From positions 1-64,000 of IMG/VR virus record IMGVR_UViG_3300049324_000002: 64,000 nt of DNA; one strand, written 5' to 3'. The notes under the pieces were generated by a model. The model saw only the letters and a program-made list of their open reading frames with translations. It was not told where the DNA came from and ran no database searches. The position numbers and the translations under genes are program-made. Origin of the DNA: a virus. Below, in pieces: positions 24,594-34,800 of this stretch (position 1 is its first letter; every line of letters starts with the position of its first letter).

Positions 24594-27317
24594 TCAGGAA
24601 CAACCAGACGTAGAACCACAATTCGAACAAACGAAACACACACCCGCAGCCTGCATAACCACACCACACGACGAACACAAAGGGTTATCCTGATGGTAAC
24701 CCTTAGCTACGGGTACCACTTCATCCAGGCCCGCTGCCACCCCAGAAGGCGCCTCAGACCGCTCCACCGTAGACAACACACCCAACCGATCACGCTGCTC
24801 ACGAGACAAATGATCCAACGCCAACCTACGGAACACATAATCCATAATAGACGTAGCCATACGGATTTCAGGATCATTCGTCATACCACGTGGCTCAAAC
24901 TGAGTGCCAACGAACTTCTCAACAAACACATCTAACGGCACACCATACTGCAAAGCAATCGATACTGAAATCGAGAACGCATCCAACAGCCCAGCCAACG
25001 TTGACCCCTGCTTACCCAACTTCAGGAAGATCTCCCCCGGCCCATTCCCCGGGTACGAACCCACCGTCAGATACCCCCCAGCACCCCCCACATCAAACGA
25101 CAGCGTCTCAGCCGGACGCCTCGAGGGCAGACGCTGCCGCACCGGCTGAACCACATGTGGCGACCCCTCAATAACACCAGACACAATCAAGTCAGGCTGA
25201 ATCACACCGCCAACGAGCTTACCGTCATCTACTTTCTTCACAGACAACGGCTGAGCAGCCTTCGAATTATCCCTATACACAGCAAGAGACTTCAACCCAA
25301 GACGCCACCCAGCCAAATAAACAGCCTCAATATCAGTGACAGTAGAATCCTCAGGCATATTGATGGTCTTCGAAATCGCACCACACAAGAAAGGCTGCAC
25401 CGCAGCCATCATCAACAAATGCCCATCAGAAGCAATCGAACGCTCACCAACAGCACAATCAAACACCTCGTAATGCTCCCACCTCAACGCAGGAGCACCA
25501 ACAACATGCCCATTCACAGCAACATAATCAACAACAGCCTCAACCTGCTCAGGCTCATAACCCAACGTCTGCAACGCACGAACAACAGACTTATTCACAA
25601 TCTCCATCGAACCACCATGCGCCAACTTCTTATGCTTCACCAAAGAAAAATCAGGCTCCACACCAGTCGTATCAGCATCCATCATAAAACTAATAGTGCC
25701 AGTAGGAGCGATCAAGCTGACCTGGGCATTGCGATAACCATGCACATCACCCAACTCCGCAGCATGACTCCACAAAGCCTGCGCCCGATCATAAAGAGTC
25801 GTATCCAACCCACCGACACGATCAGCACAAACAGTAGCAGCAGTATGCCTACACACAACATCACGATGCGCATCAGCATTACGAGCATAACCATCATAAG
25901 GACCAACAACCCGAGCCAACAACGCCGACTGATCCCACGCAGCCGCCGACATCAACGACGTAATCGACCCAGCCAACGCACGACCACCAACACTATCGTA
26001 CGCACGACCCATCGACATCAACAACGCACCCAAATTACAATAACCAATACCCAACTGACGATACCTACGAGACACCTCAGTAATCTTCGCAGTCGGGAAA
26101 TCAGCAAACGACACTGAAATATCCATAGCAGTGATAACCAACTTCACCGCAGCCTCAAACGCCTCGAACGAAAACCCGCCATCCTTAGTCATAAACTTCA
26201 ACAAATTAAGGCTAGCTAGGTTACAGCTCGAATTGTCCAAATGCATATACTCGCTACAAGGATTACTCGTAGTAATACGACCATCCTCAGGACACGTGTG
26301 CCACGCATTAATCGTGTCATCATACTGAATGCCAGGATCAGCACACTCATGAGCCGACTGCGCCATCGCCCGAAACAACTCACGAGCATCAATCGTGTCA
26401 ACAACAGACCCATCCAACCGAGCCCTCAACGCAAACCCCGAACCATCCTCCACCGCACGCATAAACTCATCAGACACCCGAACAGAATTATTAGCATTCT
26501 GATACTGCACAGAATTGATGTCGTCGCCACCCAAATCCATATCAAACCCTGCATCACGCAGGACCTTAATCTTCTTCTCTTCCCTAGACTTCAACTGCAC
26601 GAAATCAAGAATATCAGGATGATCTACATCCAAACAAACCAACTTCGCAGCACGCCGCGTAGAACCACCCGACTTAATAGCCCCAGCCGACGAATCCGCA
26701 CCACGCATAAAACTCGCTGGCCCGGACGCTGTACCACCAGACGACATCAACTCCTTACTAGAACGAATCCGAGAAAGATTCACACCAGACCCCGAACCGC
26801 CCTTAAAAATCAACCCCTCCTCTTTATACCAATCCAAAATCGAATCCATCGTGTCATCGACAGACAGCAAGAAGCAAGCACTCACCTGCTGCCGACCACG
26901 CGTCCCCACGTTAAACCACACCGGAGAATTAAACGCGAAAAACTGATGCAACAACAACCACGTCAACTCATCAGAAAAAACAATCGCATCTTCATCAGTA
27001 TTGAAATAACCAAACTCAACACCACGCGAAACATACGTACTCACCACACGATCAATCAACTGCTGCAAAGACCACTCACGAGCATCCGAACCCAACTGCC
27101 CCCGAAAATACTTACTCGCCACAATCTGCCGCGCCGACACCGACCACGAAGCCGGAAACTCCACACCACGCTGCTCGAAATTAACCGAACCATCCCGCCA
27201 ATTCAACAAAACAATATCAGAACGCTCCCACTTCACCTCCGAATACGGATGCTTACCCGCAGAAGTAAACAAACGGCTAACCTTCAAACCACCCTGACTA
27301 GAAACACCAGTAGTCAC
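24594..27317 (-). CDS. nrdJ: Adenosylcobalamin-dependent ribonucleotide reductase, class II
   Basis: About 907 residues from GTG 27317; a TTG at 27353 is also possible. The sequence has KVSRLFTSAGKHPYSEVKWE, WRDGSVNFEQRGVEFP, FKGGSGSGVNLSRIRSS, the active-site NPCSEYMHLDNSSCNLASLN, IAPTGTISFMMDADTTG and a C-terminal CSSCGVV...CSNCG zinc ribbon, all typical of class II enzymes. It reduces ribonucleotides to deoxyribonucleotides using a B12 cofactor from the host, to feed phage DNA synthesis. No intein was seen. It overlaps nothing and is followed by the sigma gene. Confidence 0.93.
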   Translation of the reverse strand: MTTGVSSQGGLKVSRLFTSAGKHPYSEVKWERSDIVLLNWRDGSVNFEQRGVEFPASWSVSARQIVASKYFRGQLGSDAREWSLQQLIDRVVSTYVSRGVEFGYFNTDEDAIVFSDELTWLLLHQFFAFNSPVWFNVGTRGRQQVSACFLLSVDDTMDSILDWYKEEGLIFKGGSGSGVNLSRIRSSKELMSSGGTASGPASFMRGADSSAGAIKSGGSTRRAAKLVCLDVDHPDILDFVQLKSREEKKIKVLRDAGFDMDLGGDDINSVQYQNANNSVRVSDEFMRAVEDGSGFALRARLDGSVVDTIDARELFRAMAQSAHECADPGIQYDDTINAWHTCPEDGRITTSNPCSEYMHLDNSSCNLASLNLLKFMTKDGGFSFEAFEAAVKLVITAMDISVSFADFPTAKITEVSRRYRQLGIGYCNLGALLMSMGRAYDSVGGRALAGSITSLMSAAAWDQSALLARVVGPYDGYARNADAHRDVVCRHTAATVCADRVGGLDTTLYDRAQALWSHAAELGDVHGYRNAQVSLIAPTGTISFMMDADTTGVEPDFSLVKHKKLAHGGSMEIVNKSVVRALQTLGYEPEQVEAVVDYVAVNGHVVGAPALRWEHYEVFDCAVGERSIASDGHLLMMAAVQPFLCGAISKTINMPEDSTVTDIEAVYLAGWRLGLKSLAVYRDNSKAAQPLSVKKVDDGKLVGGVIQPDLIVSGVIEGSPHVVQPVRQRLPSRRPAETLSFDVGGAGGYLTVGSYPGNGPGEIFLKLGKQGSTLAGLLDAFSISVSIALQYGVPLDVFVEKFVGTQFEPRGMTNDPEIRMATSIMDYVFRRLALDHLSREQRDRLGVLSTVERSEAPSGVAAGLDEVVPVAKGYHQDNPLCSSCGVVMQAAGVCFVCSNCGSTSGCS

Positions 27318-27394
27318 AACACAGACCCCATTCTCCCAAACACAGCGCTTCAAAGCGTCAGACGACTAAACCGAGAACAAACGAGTCATACCGA

Positions 27395-29071
27395 TCACGC
27401 CGCGCTCAAAGCACCAACATCAGGACTAATAAACTGCAACATCTGAGCAGGCGACAGCTTCGCGTACATAGGATCATCCTCAGACCAAATCACACTAGCC
27501 AAAGCAGCCTCGACCTCCATCGCCCGAAGCTTCCTCTCCTCATGCGTATTAGACGCATAAAGACTATGCACATACACCGTCTTATAAGCACTACCAGCAC
27601 GACGAACCCGGCCCGCCAACTGAGTCATCCGAGCAGGATTAGGAATCTGATCCACATTCACCTGATGCCTAGCACACTGCAAATTCAGCGACTGCTCAAT
27701 AGCACACGTACCCACCAAAGCACGACACGTAGGATCATCCCAAAACCGCTCCGTCGCAGCACTCCGCCGCTTACGATCCCGATCCGCACCCCAATACCGC
27801 ACATGCCCAATCCCATTAGCATCCAACCGATTACACAATGCCTCTAACCCAGGACGATAATGAATGAACAAAACAGCTTTCTCATCCTCATCGCCCTCCT
27901 CCTCAGCCGCCCAGTCATTCAACAGCTTATCCACAATCCAATCAAACTTCACTGAAGCCCCAGGAGAATCACGGCCATCAATAACCGCTAAACTCTCACA
28001 AATCTGAGCCGCAGCCAGCCACTTAGCTTTAGCCTTCCCAAGCTCAAGCTCACCACCCTCCCCCAACACCTTCAACACACCACGCTGCAACTCGTCATAA
28101 CGAGCGCGCTGCTCGGGAAGCAAATCAAGAAACACATTATTGGGGATGATAAGTGGCATCTCAATGTCGTCAACATCCTTAGGAAGACGACGTAACACTC
28201 GAGGAGCAATCAACTCCTTAAACTCCCCAAGATGCTTATAACCCACCACCTCCATAACAGTACGAGTCTTCTTCTTACCAGTCTTCTGATCCCTACCAGT
28301 ATAAATAGTAGCTTTCTGCCTACGCAGATACCGGAGAATGAACGCGTCACGAGGACCGAACAACATCCGCGCCAGACCAATAGAATCCAAAAGATCGTAC
28401 AACTCCAAAAGCTTCTTCTGCAAAGGAGTCGCAGTCATCAACATCACCCGTGACGCCGACGTAGCCATACGCTTCACAGCCCACGACGTCTTATTATCAC
28501 AATTCCGTAGACAATCCACATCATCAATCACAAGATGATGAATCCCGAGACGCTCAATAATCTCAACATCCCGCAAAAACATCTGATGACCCACAACAGC
28601 TATATCCCACGGAAACGCATACAAATCAGAACGCTGATCCCGATCCCCATCAATCACCTCAGTAGTCAAACCAGGAATCGTACGACGCAACTCATTACGC
28701 CACTGCGTCAACGCAGCAGGCCGACACACCACCAACACCCGACCACCACCACGACGCGGATCCAACTCACCCGCCTGCGCAGCAAGAGCAATCGTCCCGC
28801 ACGCACTAAACGTCTTACCCAACCCAACAACATCCGCCAACAAACCCTTACGAATCAGAAAAAACCACGAAATAGCGACACGCTGATGTCGACGCAAAAT
28901 CACACCACAACGCCGACAAGAAACACACGGGACACCATCAGGAACATGCTTCTCACAAGGGTCGGAATTCCACAAATTCAAAACAGGTAGATTCACATCA
29001 TGTGCAGTACGCGCACGCTCCGCCGCTGCAGCTAAAGCCTGTGGATCCACACGATCCAGTGCCGATACCAC
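27395..29071 (-). CDS. SNF2-family helicase/ATPase
   Basis: I use GTG 29071, seven bases after GAGGAGG. The 558-residue protein has a small zinc knuckle (CVSCRRCG), motif I LLADVVGLGKTF, motif Ia VVCRPAALTQWRNEL, motif II IDDVD, motif III MLMTATP, a C-terminal helicase domain and motif VI QLAGRVRRAGS. SNF2-type proteins translocate on duplex DNA; phage members are usually in replication blocks. Here it precedes NrdJ. Confidence 0.88.
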   Translation of the reverse strand: MVSALDRVDPQALAAAAERARTAHDVNLPVLNLWNSDPCEKHVPDGVPCVSCRRCGVILRRHQRVAISWFFLIRKGLLADVVGLGKTFSACGTIALAAQAGELDPRRGGGRVLVVCRPAALTQWRNELRRTIPGLTTEVIDGDRDQRSDLYAFPWDIAVVGHQMFLRDVEIIERLGIHHLVIDDVDCLRNCDNKTSWAVKRMATSASRVMLMTATPLQKKLLELYDLLDSIGLARMLFGPRDAFILRYLRRQKATIYTGRDQKTGKKKTRTVMEVVGYKHLGEFKELIAPRVLRRLPKDVDDIEMPLIIPNNVFLDLLPEQRARYDELQRGVLKVLGEGGELELGKAKAKWLAAAQICESLAVIDGRDSPGASVKFDWIVDKLLNDWAAEEEGDEDEKAVLFIHYRPGLEALCNRLDANGIGHVRYWGADRDRKRRSAATERFWDDPTCRALVGTCAIEQSLNLQCARHQVNVDQIPNPARMTQLAGRVRRAGSAYKTVYVHSLYASNTHEERKLRAMEVEAALASVIWSEDDPMYAKLSPAQMLQFISPDVGALSAA

Positions 29072-29111
29072 AGAAAAACCTCCTCGAAAGGCCACCGACG
29101 ATTACCCTCCG

Positions 29112-29300
29112 TCATACCGAACCATCCGGCTGACCCGGGCCGTCGACAACGAAACGAGGAGGCGAACCCCACGAAACACGTAAAGTCTCGACAGAAAGGC
29201 GAGATGGGTGCGGAGCGACCAACTGAACCGCAGAATCTAAATCAACACTACAAGCCGCAAGAGCATCGAAAATAAGTTTATCACGAGTCGCAACATCCAT
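29112..29300 (-). CDS. Small hypothetical protein
   Basis: About 62 residues from ATG 29300 (GGAG nine bases before). It has a helix-turn-helix-like start (TRDKLIFDALAACSVDLDSAVQLV) and ends GPGQPDGSV, whose last codons form a CGGTATGA box. The upstream gap 29310-29531 holds no other gene, only the terminator below and a weak hairpin (CTGAGA/TCTCAG, near 29460-29483). Confidence 0.45.
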   Translation of the reverse strand: MDVATRDKLIFDALAACSVDLDSAVQLVAPHPSRLSVETLRVSWGSPPRFVVDGPGQPDGSV

Positions 29301-29486
29301 ATCACACATCTCCTGAGAACTGAGGAATAATGTGTGACGGTCAAGTACGAAACGTGCTCAAGCGGCATCAAAAGGATCCACAAAAAAATCAGACCCAGCC
29401 GCACCGATCGCCAGACAGGAAAACTACCTCATCCACCTGACGACCAAAACCCGACACCACTGAGAAAAACCCGTGACTCTCAGCAA

Positions 29487-29520
29487 GGGAGAGGGACCGA
29501 TCGGGGACGGTCCCCCTCCC
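29487..29520 (-). terminator. Terminator at the end of the late operon
   Basis: Arms of 13 bp (29487-29499 and 29508-29520) match at 12 positions around an 8-nt loop, GC rich. On the minus strand it stands 12 nt beyond the stop of the secreted protein gene and is followed by GGGTTTTTCTCAG. It separates the structural operon from the replication genes. Confidence 0.75.
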
Positions 29521-29531
29521 ACACCAACCCC

Positions 29532-29984
29532 CTAATGGGTAACAGGAAGATGCGCCTCCACCGGCTGCGGTGCAGGAGCCTCAGCCACAGGAGCCTCCTC
29601 AACAGGGGCCTGCGGAGCGCTCGGAACCGGGCCAGGAATCGAAGGCTCCGCAGGAGCAGGTGTCACAGGATTACGGCAGTCACCAAGGTGGATGCCTACC
29701 AACAGCTCAGACGCACGACGATCAACCTCGTCAGCAGTCGTACCCACCGGACCGCGCTGGCGCTCACCACCAACAATCTTCACCAACACCAGACAGTCAC
29801 GATCCAAGGCACGAACCTTCACCCGCAACCCATCATAATTACAGTCAACCGTAGACCCAGGGCGAACATGACCAACATCCGCACAACTAGTGTCATCGCC
29901 AGGCGCTGCCGAAGCCGGGGAAACCACACCCGCACCCAACGCCAACGCAGCCGCCCCAACCATAAGAACTCGCGAACCAAACAA
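29532..29984 (-). CDS. Secreted cysteine-containing protein
   Basis: TTG 29984 has GAGGGAG six bases before it and gives a complete signal peptide (MFGSRVLMVGAAALALG... cleaved after SPASA). The mature part has four cysteines (about residues 34, 48, 64 and 103), suggesting two disulphides, and a Pro/Ala-rich tail of about 40 residues. It is the last gene of the late operon, after the holin-like genes. It may act at the cell surface late in infection, such as blocking receptors or helping lysis; no family recognised. Confidence 0.6.
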   Translation of the reverse strand: MFGSRVLMVGAAALALGAGVVSPASAAPGDDTSCADVGHVRPGSTVDCNYDGLRVKVRALDRDCLVLVKIVGGERQRGPVGTTADEVDRRASELLVGIHLGDCRNPVTPAPAEPSIPGPVPSAPQAPVEEAPVAEAPAPQPVEAHLPVTH

Positions 29985-30065
29985 AACATACTCCCTCAGT
30001 CAGCTCGTCCCCACACGCCCGGGGCCACCATCACCTAACGACCACACCACCACAACGACGCGCAC

Positions 30066-30503
30066 TCACGGTGACTGCGGGCAATTCAACGCCGACGCGC
30101 CATTCCGCAACACAGTAAACCCACGATCGTAAGCATCAGGACCCTGCGGAAACTTATCCCTAGACGCAGGATTATAGAAACCAATCAACAACGAATACAA
30201 AGGACACAACGCATCATGGCGCAAAACAGTATCCTGCTGATGCTGCGCCTCCAACTGAGCCTGCGTATCCTTCACATCAGAATTACTCGCATACAAAAAC
30301 CCACCCAAACCCAACACAATCACAGACAACAAAACATCCACACACAAACCAATAATCGTCAAACGCAACCCACGCTCACCACGCGAAGTACGAGTCTCCA
30401 ACTTATCCGTAGACTTAATAAGCGTATCAACAGACTCAGTTAATGCAGAAACAGTAGCCTGCAACGTAGCCGCACGAATCGCCAGCGGATCCTCAGGACT
30501 CAC
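30066..30503 (-). CDS. Membrane protein with N-terminal coiled coil
   Basis: I use GTG 30503 because a G6 tract lies eight bases before. About 145 residues: a coiled-coil N-terminus (LQATVSALTESVDTLIKSTD), one transmembrane helix (IIGLCVDVLLSVIVLGLGGF) and a C-terminal part with two Cys (LCPLYSLLIGFYNP and LNCPQSP). It resembles the membrane proteins that flank lysis genes in actinophages. Confidence 0.55.
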   Translation of the reverse strand: MSPEDPLAIRAATLQATVSALTESVDTLIKSTDKLETRTSRGERGLRLTIIGLCVDVLLSVIVLGLGGFLYASNSDVKDTQAQLEAQHQQDTVLRHDALCPLYSLLIGFYNPASRDKFPQGPDAYDRGFTVLRNGASALNCPQSP

Positions 30504-30651
30504 GAAACTCACCCCCCGAACCTTGCATAGGAATTTCAGTCTCCGCCTTCAACTCAGTGACAAACACATCCAGCAAAGCCACCGCATCAAGCAACTGCTT
30601 CCTAAGCTCTTCGGAACGAAGTCGCAACTCTCGCTCAGTCTCAGTGCGCAT
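30493..30651 (-). CDS. Small coiled-coil protein
   Basis: A 52-residue protein from ATG 30651 (GGGGACGAG upstream). Nearly all is one charged helix (RELRLRSEELRKQLLDAVALL). It overlaps both neighbours. A small assembly or lysis accessory protein is possible. Confidence 0.5.
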   Translation of the reverse strand: MRTETERELRLRSEELRKQLLDAVALLDVFVTELKAETEIPMQGSGGEFRES

Positions 30652-30958
30652 CTCGTCCCCTTCGCGCAATCTGCAACGCGTCCCCAATAGCAGTAGTAGC
30701 CTCAGCGAGAGTTGTTAGATATTTATCCTGAATAGCAGCGTTCAACTTACGTAACTCTTCGGACAACGCCTCATTACGTTGCCGCTCCAAATCCAAAGCC
30801 TTAGCCTCACGATCAAACAAAACCTTCACCGCAAGTAAAGCCAACAACGCAATAACACCCAACGGGCCATACTGCAAAAACACAGAAGTAGGCTCAGCAA
30901 CAGCCTGCATAACCACAGCCTGCAAAATTAAAACCTGAGCGACCACAAAGGTCAGCAC
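30641..30958 (-). CDS. Holin-like small membrane protein
   Basis: A 105-residue protein from GTG 30958 with GAGGG before it. It has two hydrophobic segments (VAQVLILQAVVMQAVA and YGPLGVIALLALLAVKVLF) and then a charged coiled coil (LERQRNEALSEELRKL). This plan (N-out TM, charged tail) is common among phage holins or spanin-like partners. Position after the tail genes supports a lysis role. Confidence 0.5.
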   Translation of the reverse strand: MLTFVVAQVLILQAVVMQAVAEPTSVFLQYGPLGVIALLALLAVKVLFDREAKALDLERQRNEALSEELRKLNAAIQDKYLTTLAEATTAIGDALQIARRGRDAH

Positions 30959-30968
30959 AAACCCTCAC

Positions 30969-31538
30969 TCAATCAGAATGACCATCAATCAAGCCGCGCC
31001 CACCCGGGCTAGTTAACGGGCCAATCGACGGAGGCTGAACACTCTGCTCCCGAGAAGCAGTAAACTCAGAAGGCACACTAATATCACCGGACAACGCCGT
31101 ATCCGAAATAATCAAATGCTTATCAGCAGGAGCAGAACTAGTGGCGACAGTAGCACCGGGCATAGCAATAACAGGCCCATCAGGATCAATCAGCTCATGA
31201 CGATTAGAAACATCCGTCCGAGGGCTCTGCTTAAACAACCCGAAATCACCCGTCGCATTCTGCACAGCCTGACTCGAGCCAGCCGAATGCGAAGTAAACG
31301 TGGCCAAAAACGCCATGAAAATACTCAACACATAAACTTTCCAATCCAACGAACTCGACCACACCGTAGTCGAAATAGCACCAGCCAACGCCGCCAACCC
31401 AGTAGCAATCCCCGACTTCGCCCACCACGGAGCAGTCGAATGAGTCACGAAATCAACCACACTCGGGATAATCACACCCGCGATCAAACTCGCCAACAAC
31501 GGCGCAATATTAATCGCATCCAACGGAGCCGTATCCAC
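30969..31538 (-). CDS. Holin-like membrane protein
   Basis: I use GTG 31538 with GGGGG upstream. About 189 residues: three hydrophobic segments (IAPLLASLIAGVIIPSVV, SGIATGLAALAGAISTTVW, VLSIFMAFLATFTS) and a long polar tail. The pattern resembles actinophage holins that follow the tail fibre genes. The endolysin itself is at the other end of the operon (58.2 kb), so a non-lytic role is possible. Confidence 0.5.
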   Translation of the reverse strand: MDTAPLDAINIAPLLASLIAGVIIPSVVDFVTHSTAPWWAKSGIATGLAALAGAISTTVWSSSLDWKVYVLSIFMAFLATFTSHSAGSSQAVQNATGDFGLFKQSPRTDVSNRHELIDPDGPVIAMPGATVATSSAPADKHLIISDTALSGDISVPSEFTASREQSVQPPSIGPLTSPGGRGLIDGHSD

Positions 31539-31603
31539 AACAACCCCCAAACTCAAAGAAAGAAAGCCTCCCCGCGAGTATTCGGACGACACCCCCAACA
31601 AAA

Positions 31604-31828
31604 CTAATCAGACACAACATCCGGTGACCCAGGAGGTGAAATCTGAGTAGCCTCACGAACCCTCAACTGCCGCTGCAACTCAGCCTTCTCACCCTCCACC
31701 GTAGCCAACCTAGCCGCCGTCACAGCCAACTCCCGAACCGTAGCAACATGAATCCTCTCCAAATGCTCAATAACCAACCCCGCATCCACCGGAACACCCT
31801 GACCAGAACCATCAACAGGAGCAGACAC
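31604..31828 (-). CDS. Small coiled-coil protein
   Basis: A 74-residue protein whose GTG overlaps the fibre-gene stop (TAGTG). It has a coiled coil (ELAVTAARLATVEGEKAELQ) and a disordered end. Function unknown. Confidence 0.5.
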   Translation of the reverse strand: MSAPVDGSGQGVPVDAGLVIEHLERIHVATVRELAVTAARLATVEGEKAELQRQLRVREATQISPPGSPDVVSD

Positions 31829-34800
31829 TACAAACCCACCTTCGCCTTAATAGCCTCAATATCAGAACCCTGCTTCTTCAACCGACCATGCAACTTACGT
31901 AAAATCTCCCACATAAACCCCATCATAGAACCATGATCAATATGAGGTTCAGTAGGATCCCTCGGGGTATAAACACGCACCCCCACCGGCAAATCCTCCG
32001 CCATCGGACCAAAATGATGCCTAACCCCCACCAACGGAGAACTCTCCAACCTCACCGGAACCAACACATCAGGATGCTCACCCGGCCCAGGATCACTCCG
32101 TCGCAACCGAACAGGATCAGGCTCACCCCTCGGTAAATGATCCGCAATATACTCCCACTGCCTAGAAGGAGCCCTCTCCAACACATCCAAAACATCAACC
32201 GAAATATCCTTGATATTCGTCTTCTTAGCAACACCAGAAGACTGCGTCACCGTATCCGCAGTAAACCCAACATGCAAAGACGTGTTACCCTCAGCCACCG
32301 CATAAATCCAATTCACCTGAAAAGCAAAAGCACTCCCCTTCGCAGGACACCCAATAATAAAAGCATCCCCCGAATCCTTCTTCATACGACCCAAACCAAC
32401 ATCAATCGTCGCGGAACTAGTAGTAAACGCAAACTCATGATAGGGAACATCCCGCAACCCATGCGCAATAAAAAGCAACCTAGACGAATTCATCCCAGCC
32501 GAATACTGCCTCGCATACACCGCAGACTCAGTATCCACCAACAACCCAGCAGTAGAATCAAACCAACCAAAAGCAGCCTCATACCACCACATACGCAAAA
32601 CAGCCTCACCAGACAACCCCGCCTGCCGGTCACCCTTCAAATAAGTCAAAGAATACCCAGCATACCCAGGCACATCCGCAGTGAACAACGAAATGAACTT
32701 ACCCAACGTATTATTCGCCGGATAAAACCTGATCTCCGTAGGAGCCGTACCACTAGGGTTAATAACAATACGCGCGCCAGTAATACCAGTCTTAATCTCA
32801 CCGAGAATAGAAACAGCGCCAGCATTCGTCACCTGAAACGTCTTCACCGCCGACGAGTTAAAAGCAAACAACTCCGACGAGTTCATCCCAAACCGAGCAC
32901 CCGACGCAGCAGTAGCAATCGACCCAGACAAAATAACCGCAGCCGACAACGTACCAGCCGTAATCTTACCGACATCCAAATCATTAATCGCCGCCGACCC
33001 AATCGACAACGCCGCATAATCCGGATTCAAAATCTGCCGAGGAACACCAGACGCCTGCGCCGACGTAGCCGACCTATTCCCCGACATATCCACACCAACA
33101 AGCCGAACAAAATAAGTAGTACCATACGTGCCTTTAGTGTAACCGAGCGCAGCGGCACTACCAATCGTATCCCACAAAGTAGTGGAAGTAGGAGTAAAAC
33201 TACTCACCGTACTAACATGCACCTCAACATACCTGAAATCCTTAGGCATAGCCTCACCCAAAGACCCCAAACCATTCCACTCAACCCGCAACGCAGCCAA
33301 CAAAGCAGTAACAACAGGAGTCGACGGAGTAGGAGGCGCAGTCGTATCAGACGCAGTAGTATGATTAACCGTCGAAGACCAACCACTAAAATTACCAATA
33401 GTATCCGACACACCAACCCGAACCTGAATCGCCGCACCCGGCCGCACAGCCGAAAAATTAGCGAACGTATCCTGCGTCTGCGTAACCAACATCCACGACA
33501 ACAACGCGCTAACAGGAGACATACTAACATCAGTATACTTCCAGTAAACAGCATACAAACCTAAATCAGTTACCGCAGTGCCATCCGAGTTAAACCCAAC
33601 CGGATCCCACTGCACCGACACCGCAGCCAACGTCACATTCTGATCCGTCGTATAAGCAATAGACGAAACAGTCACACCAGTAGGAGGCGCAGGAGCAATC
33701 CCATCAATCAACGTCGTAGGAATAGGACGAGCATTACTCGTCCCAGTAATCGTAGTACCGCCAGCAATACCCTGCAACCGTAAAGCCAACGCAGCAGTAC
33801 GCTCAGCAATCAAATCATTCAACACCACCGACCCGGACAACTCACCATCAGCATCCTGAGCGATAGTCCACTGTGCAACACGCAACCTCTCCAAATCCGA
33901 CCCAAGATCAGACCAACCCCAATCCCCCGTATCAAAATCACGCAACGGAACAGGACCACCAGTAACACTACCCGCATCCAACGTCAAACCATGCGTCTTC
34001 TCCATCGTCCCAGAAATAGCACCAGAAAGGAAAAACTGAGAATACGCAGTCAACGTAGTAGGATCACTGATCTGCCCCTGCGACACACCAATCTCAATAC
34101 GCCTACCACGCCTAGTCAAAGCACCAGCATCACTCGCCCACTGATACACCCCCAACGCACCCGCAACCAACGCAGAAGTAGCAGTACCACGAACAGTATG
34201 CTTACGAGGAGAATCAACAATACTCTGACCCTCACGAAAAACAACAGGAGGATTAGTAAGAGTCCTATCAACCCCAAAAGGGGGCTGATAAATCTTCAAA
34301 TCCTTACCAATAACCTTAAACTCACACATCCCAGCAGTAGCCAACCCCTGCAAACACTTCAAATAATCCGTACCCGGAGCGAACGTCAAAGTAATAATCT
34401 GAGTCCAAGAAACACCAGCAGAATCATGAGTACCAGTAAAAGACGCCCACGTCATATCCGTCAAAGCACCACGCGCAACAGCCTCAGCCATCAACGTCGC
34501 AACAATGGTACCAGCAGTACAAGAATAATAATGCGCATCATTAGAAGCGACAGTCGCATCATCACCCTGCGTAGGCATACCACCCTGAGGCTCCACCACA
34601 GCCTCACTCAAACGACCAGCAGCCAACAAACCAGTATACGACCAAACAGAACCCTCAACAACATCATCACCAGCAGACTCAGAAACATAAGACAACAACT
34701 CATCCTGCGCAACACCATCAATAAAAGTACGAATCATCAAATCACGATCATCAACGACCGTCTCATTCAAAACAGACCAATTCACCCCATTAGCAGGATA

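Noticed and set aside
27385-27392. CGGTATGAC box as start signal for NrdJ
   Set aside because: The box is over 30 nt before any NrdJ start, so it does not follow the 5-nt rule; it may still be a promoter with a short leader.
29338-30038. Plus-strand frame of 234 codons over the terminator and secreted protein gene
   Set aside because: It is Arg/Thr/His-rich, runs through the hairpin at 29487-29520 and is antisense to a gene with a clear signal peptide.
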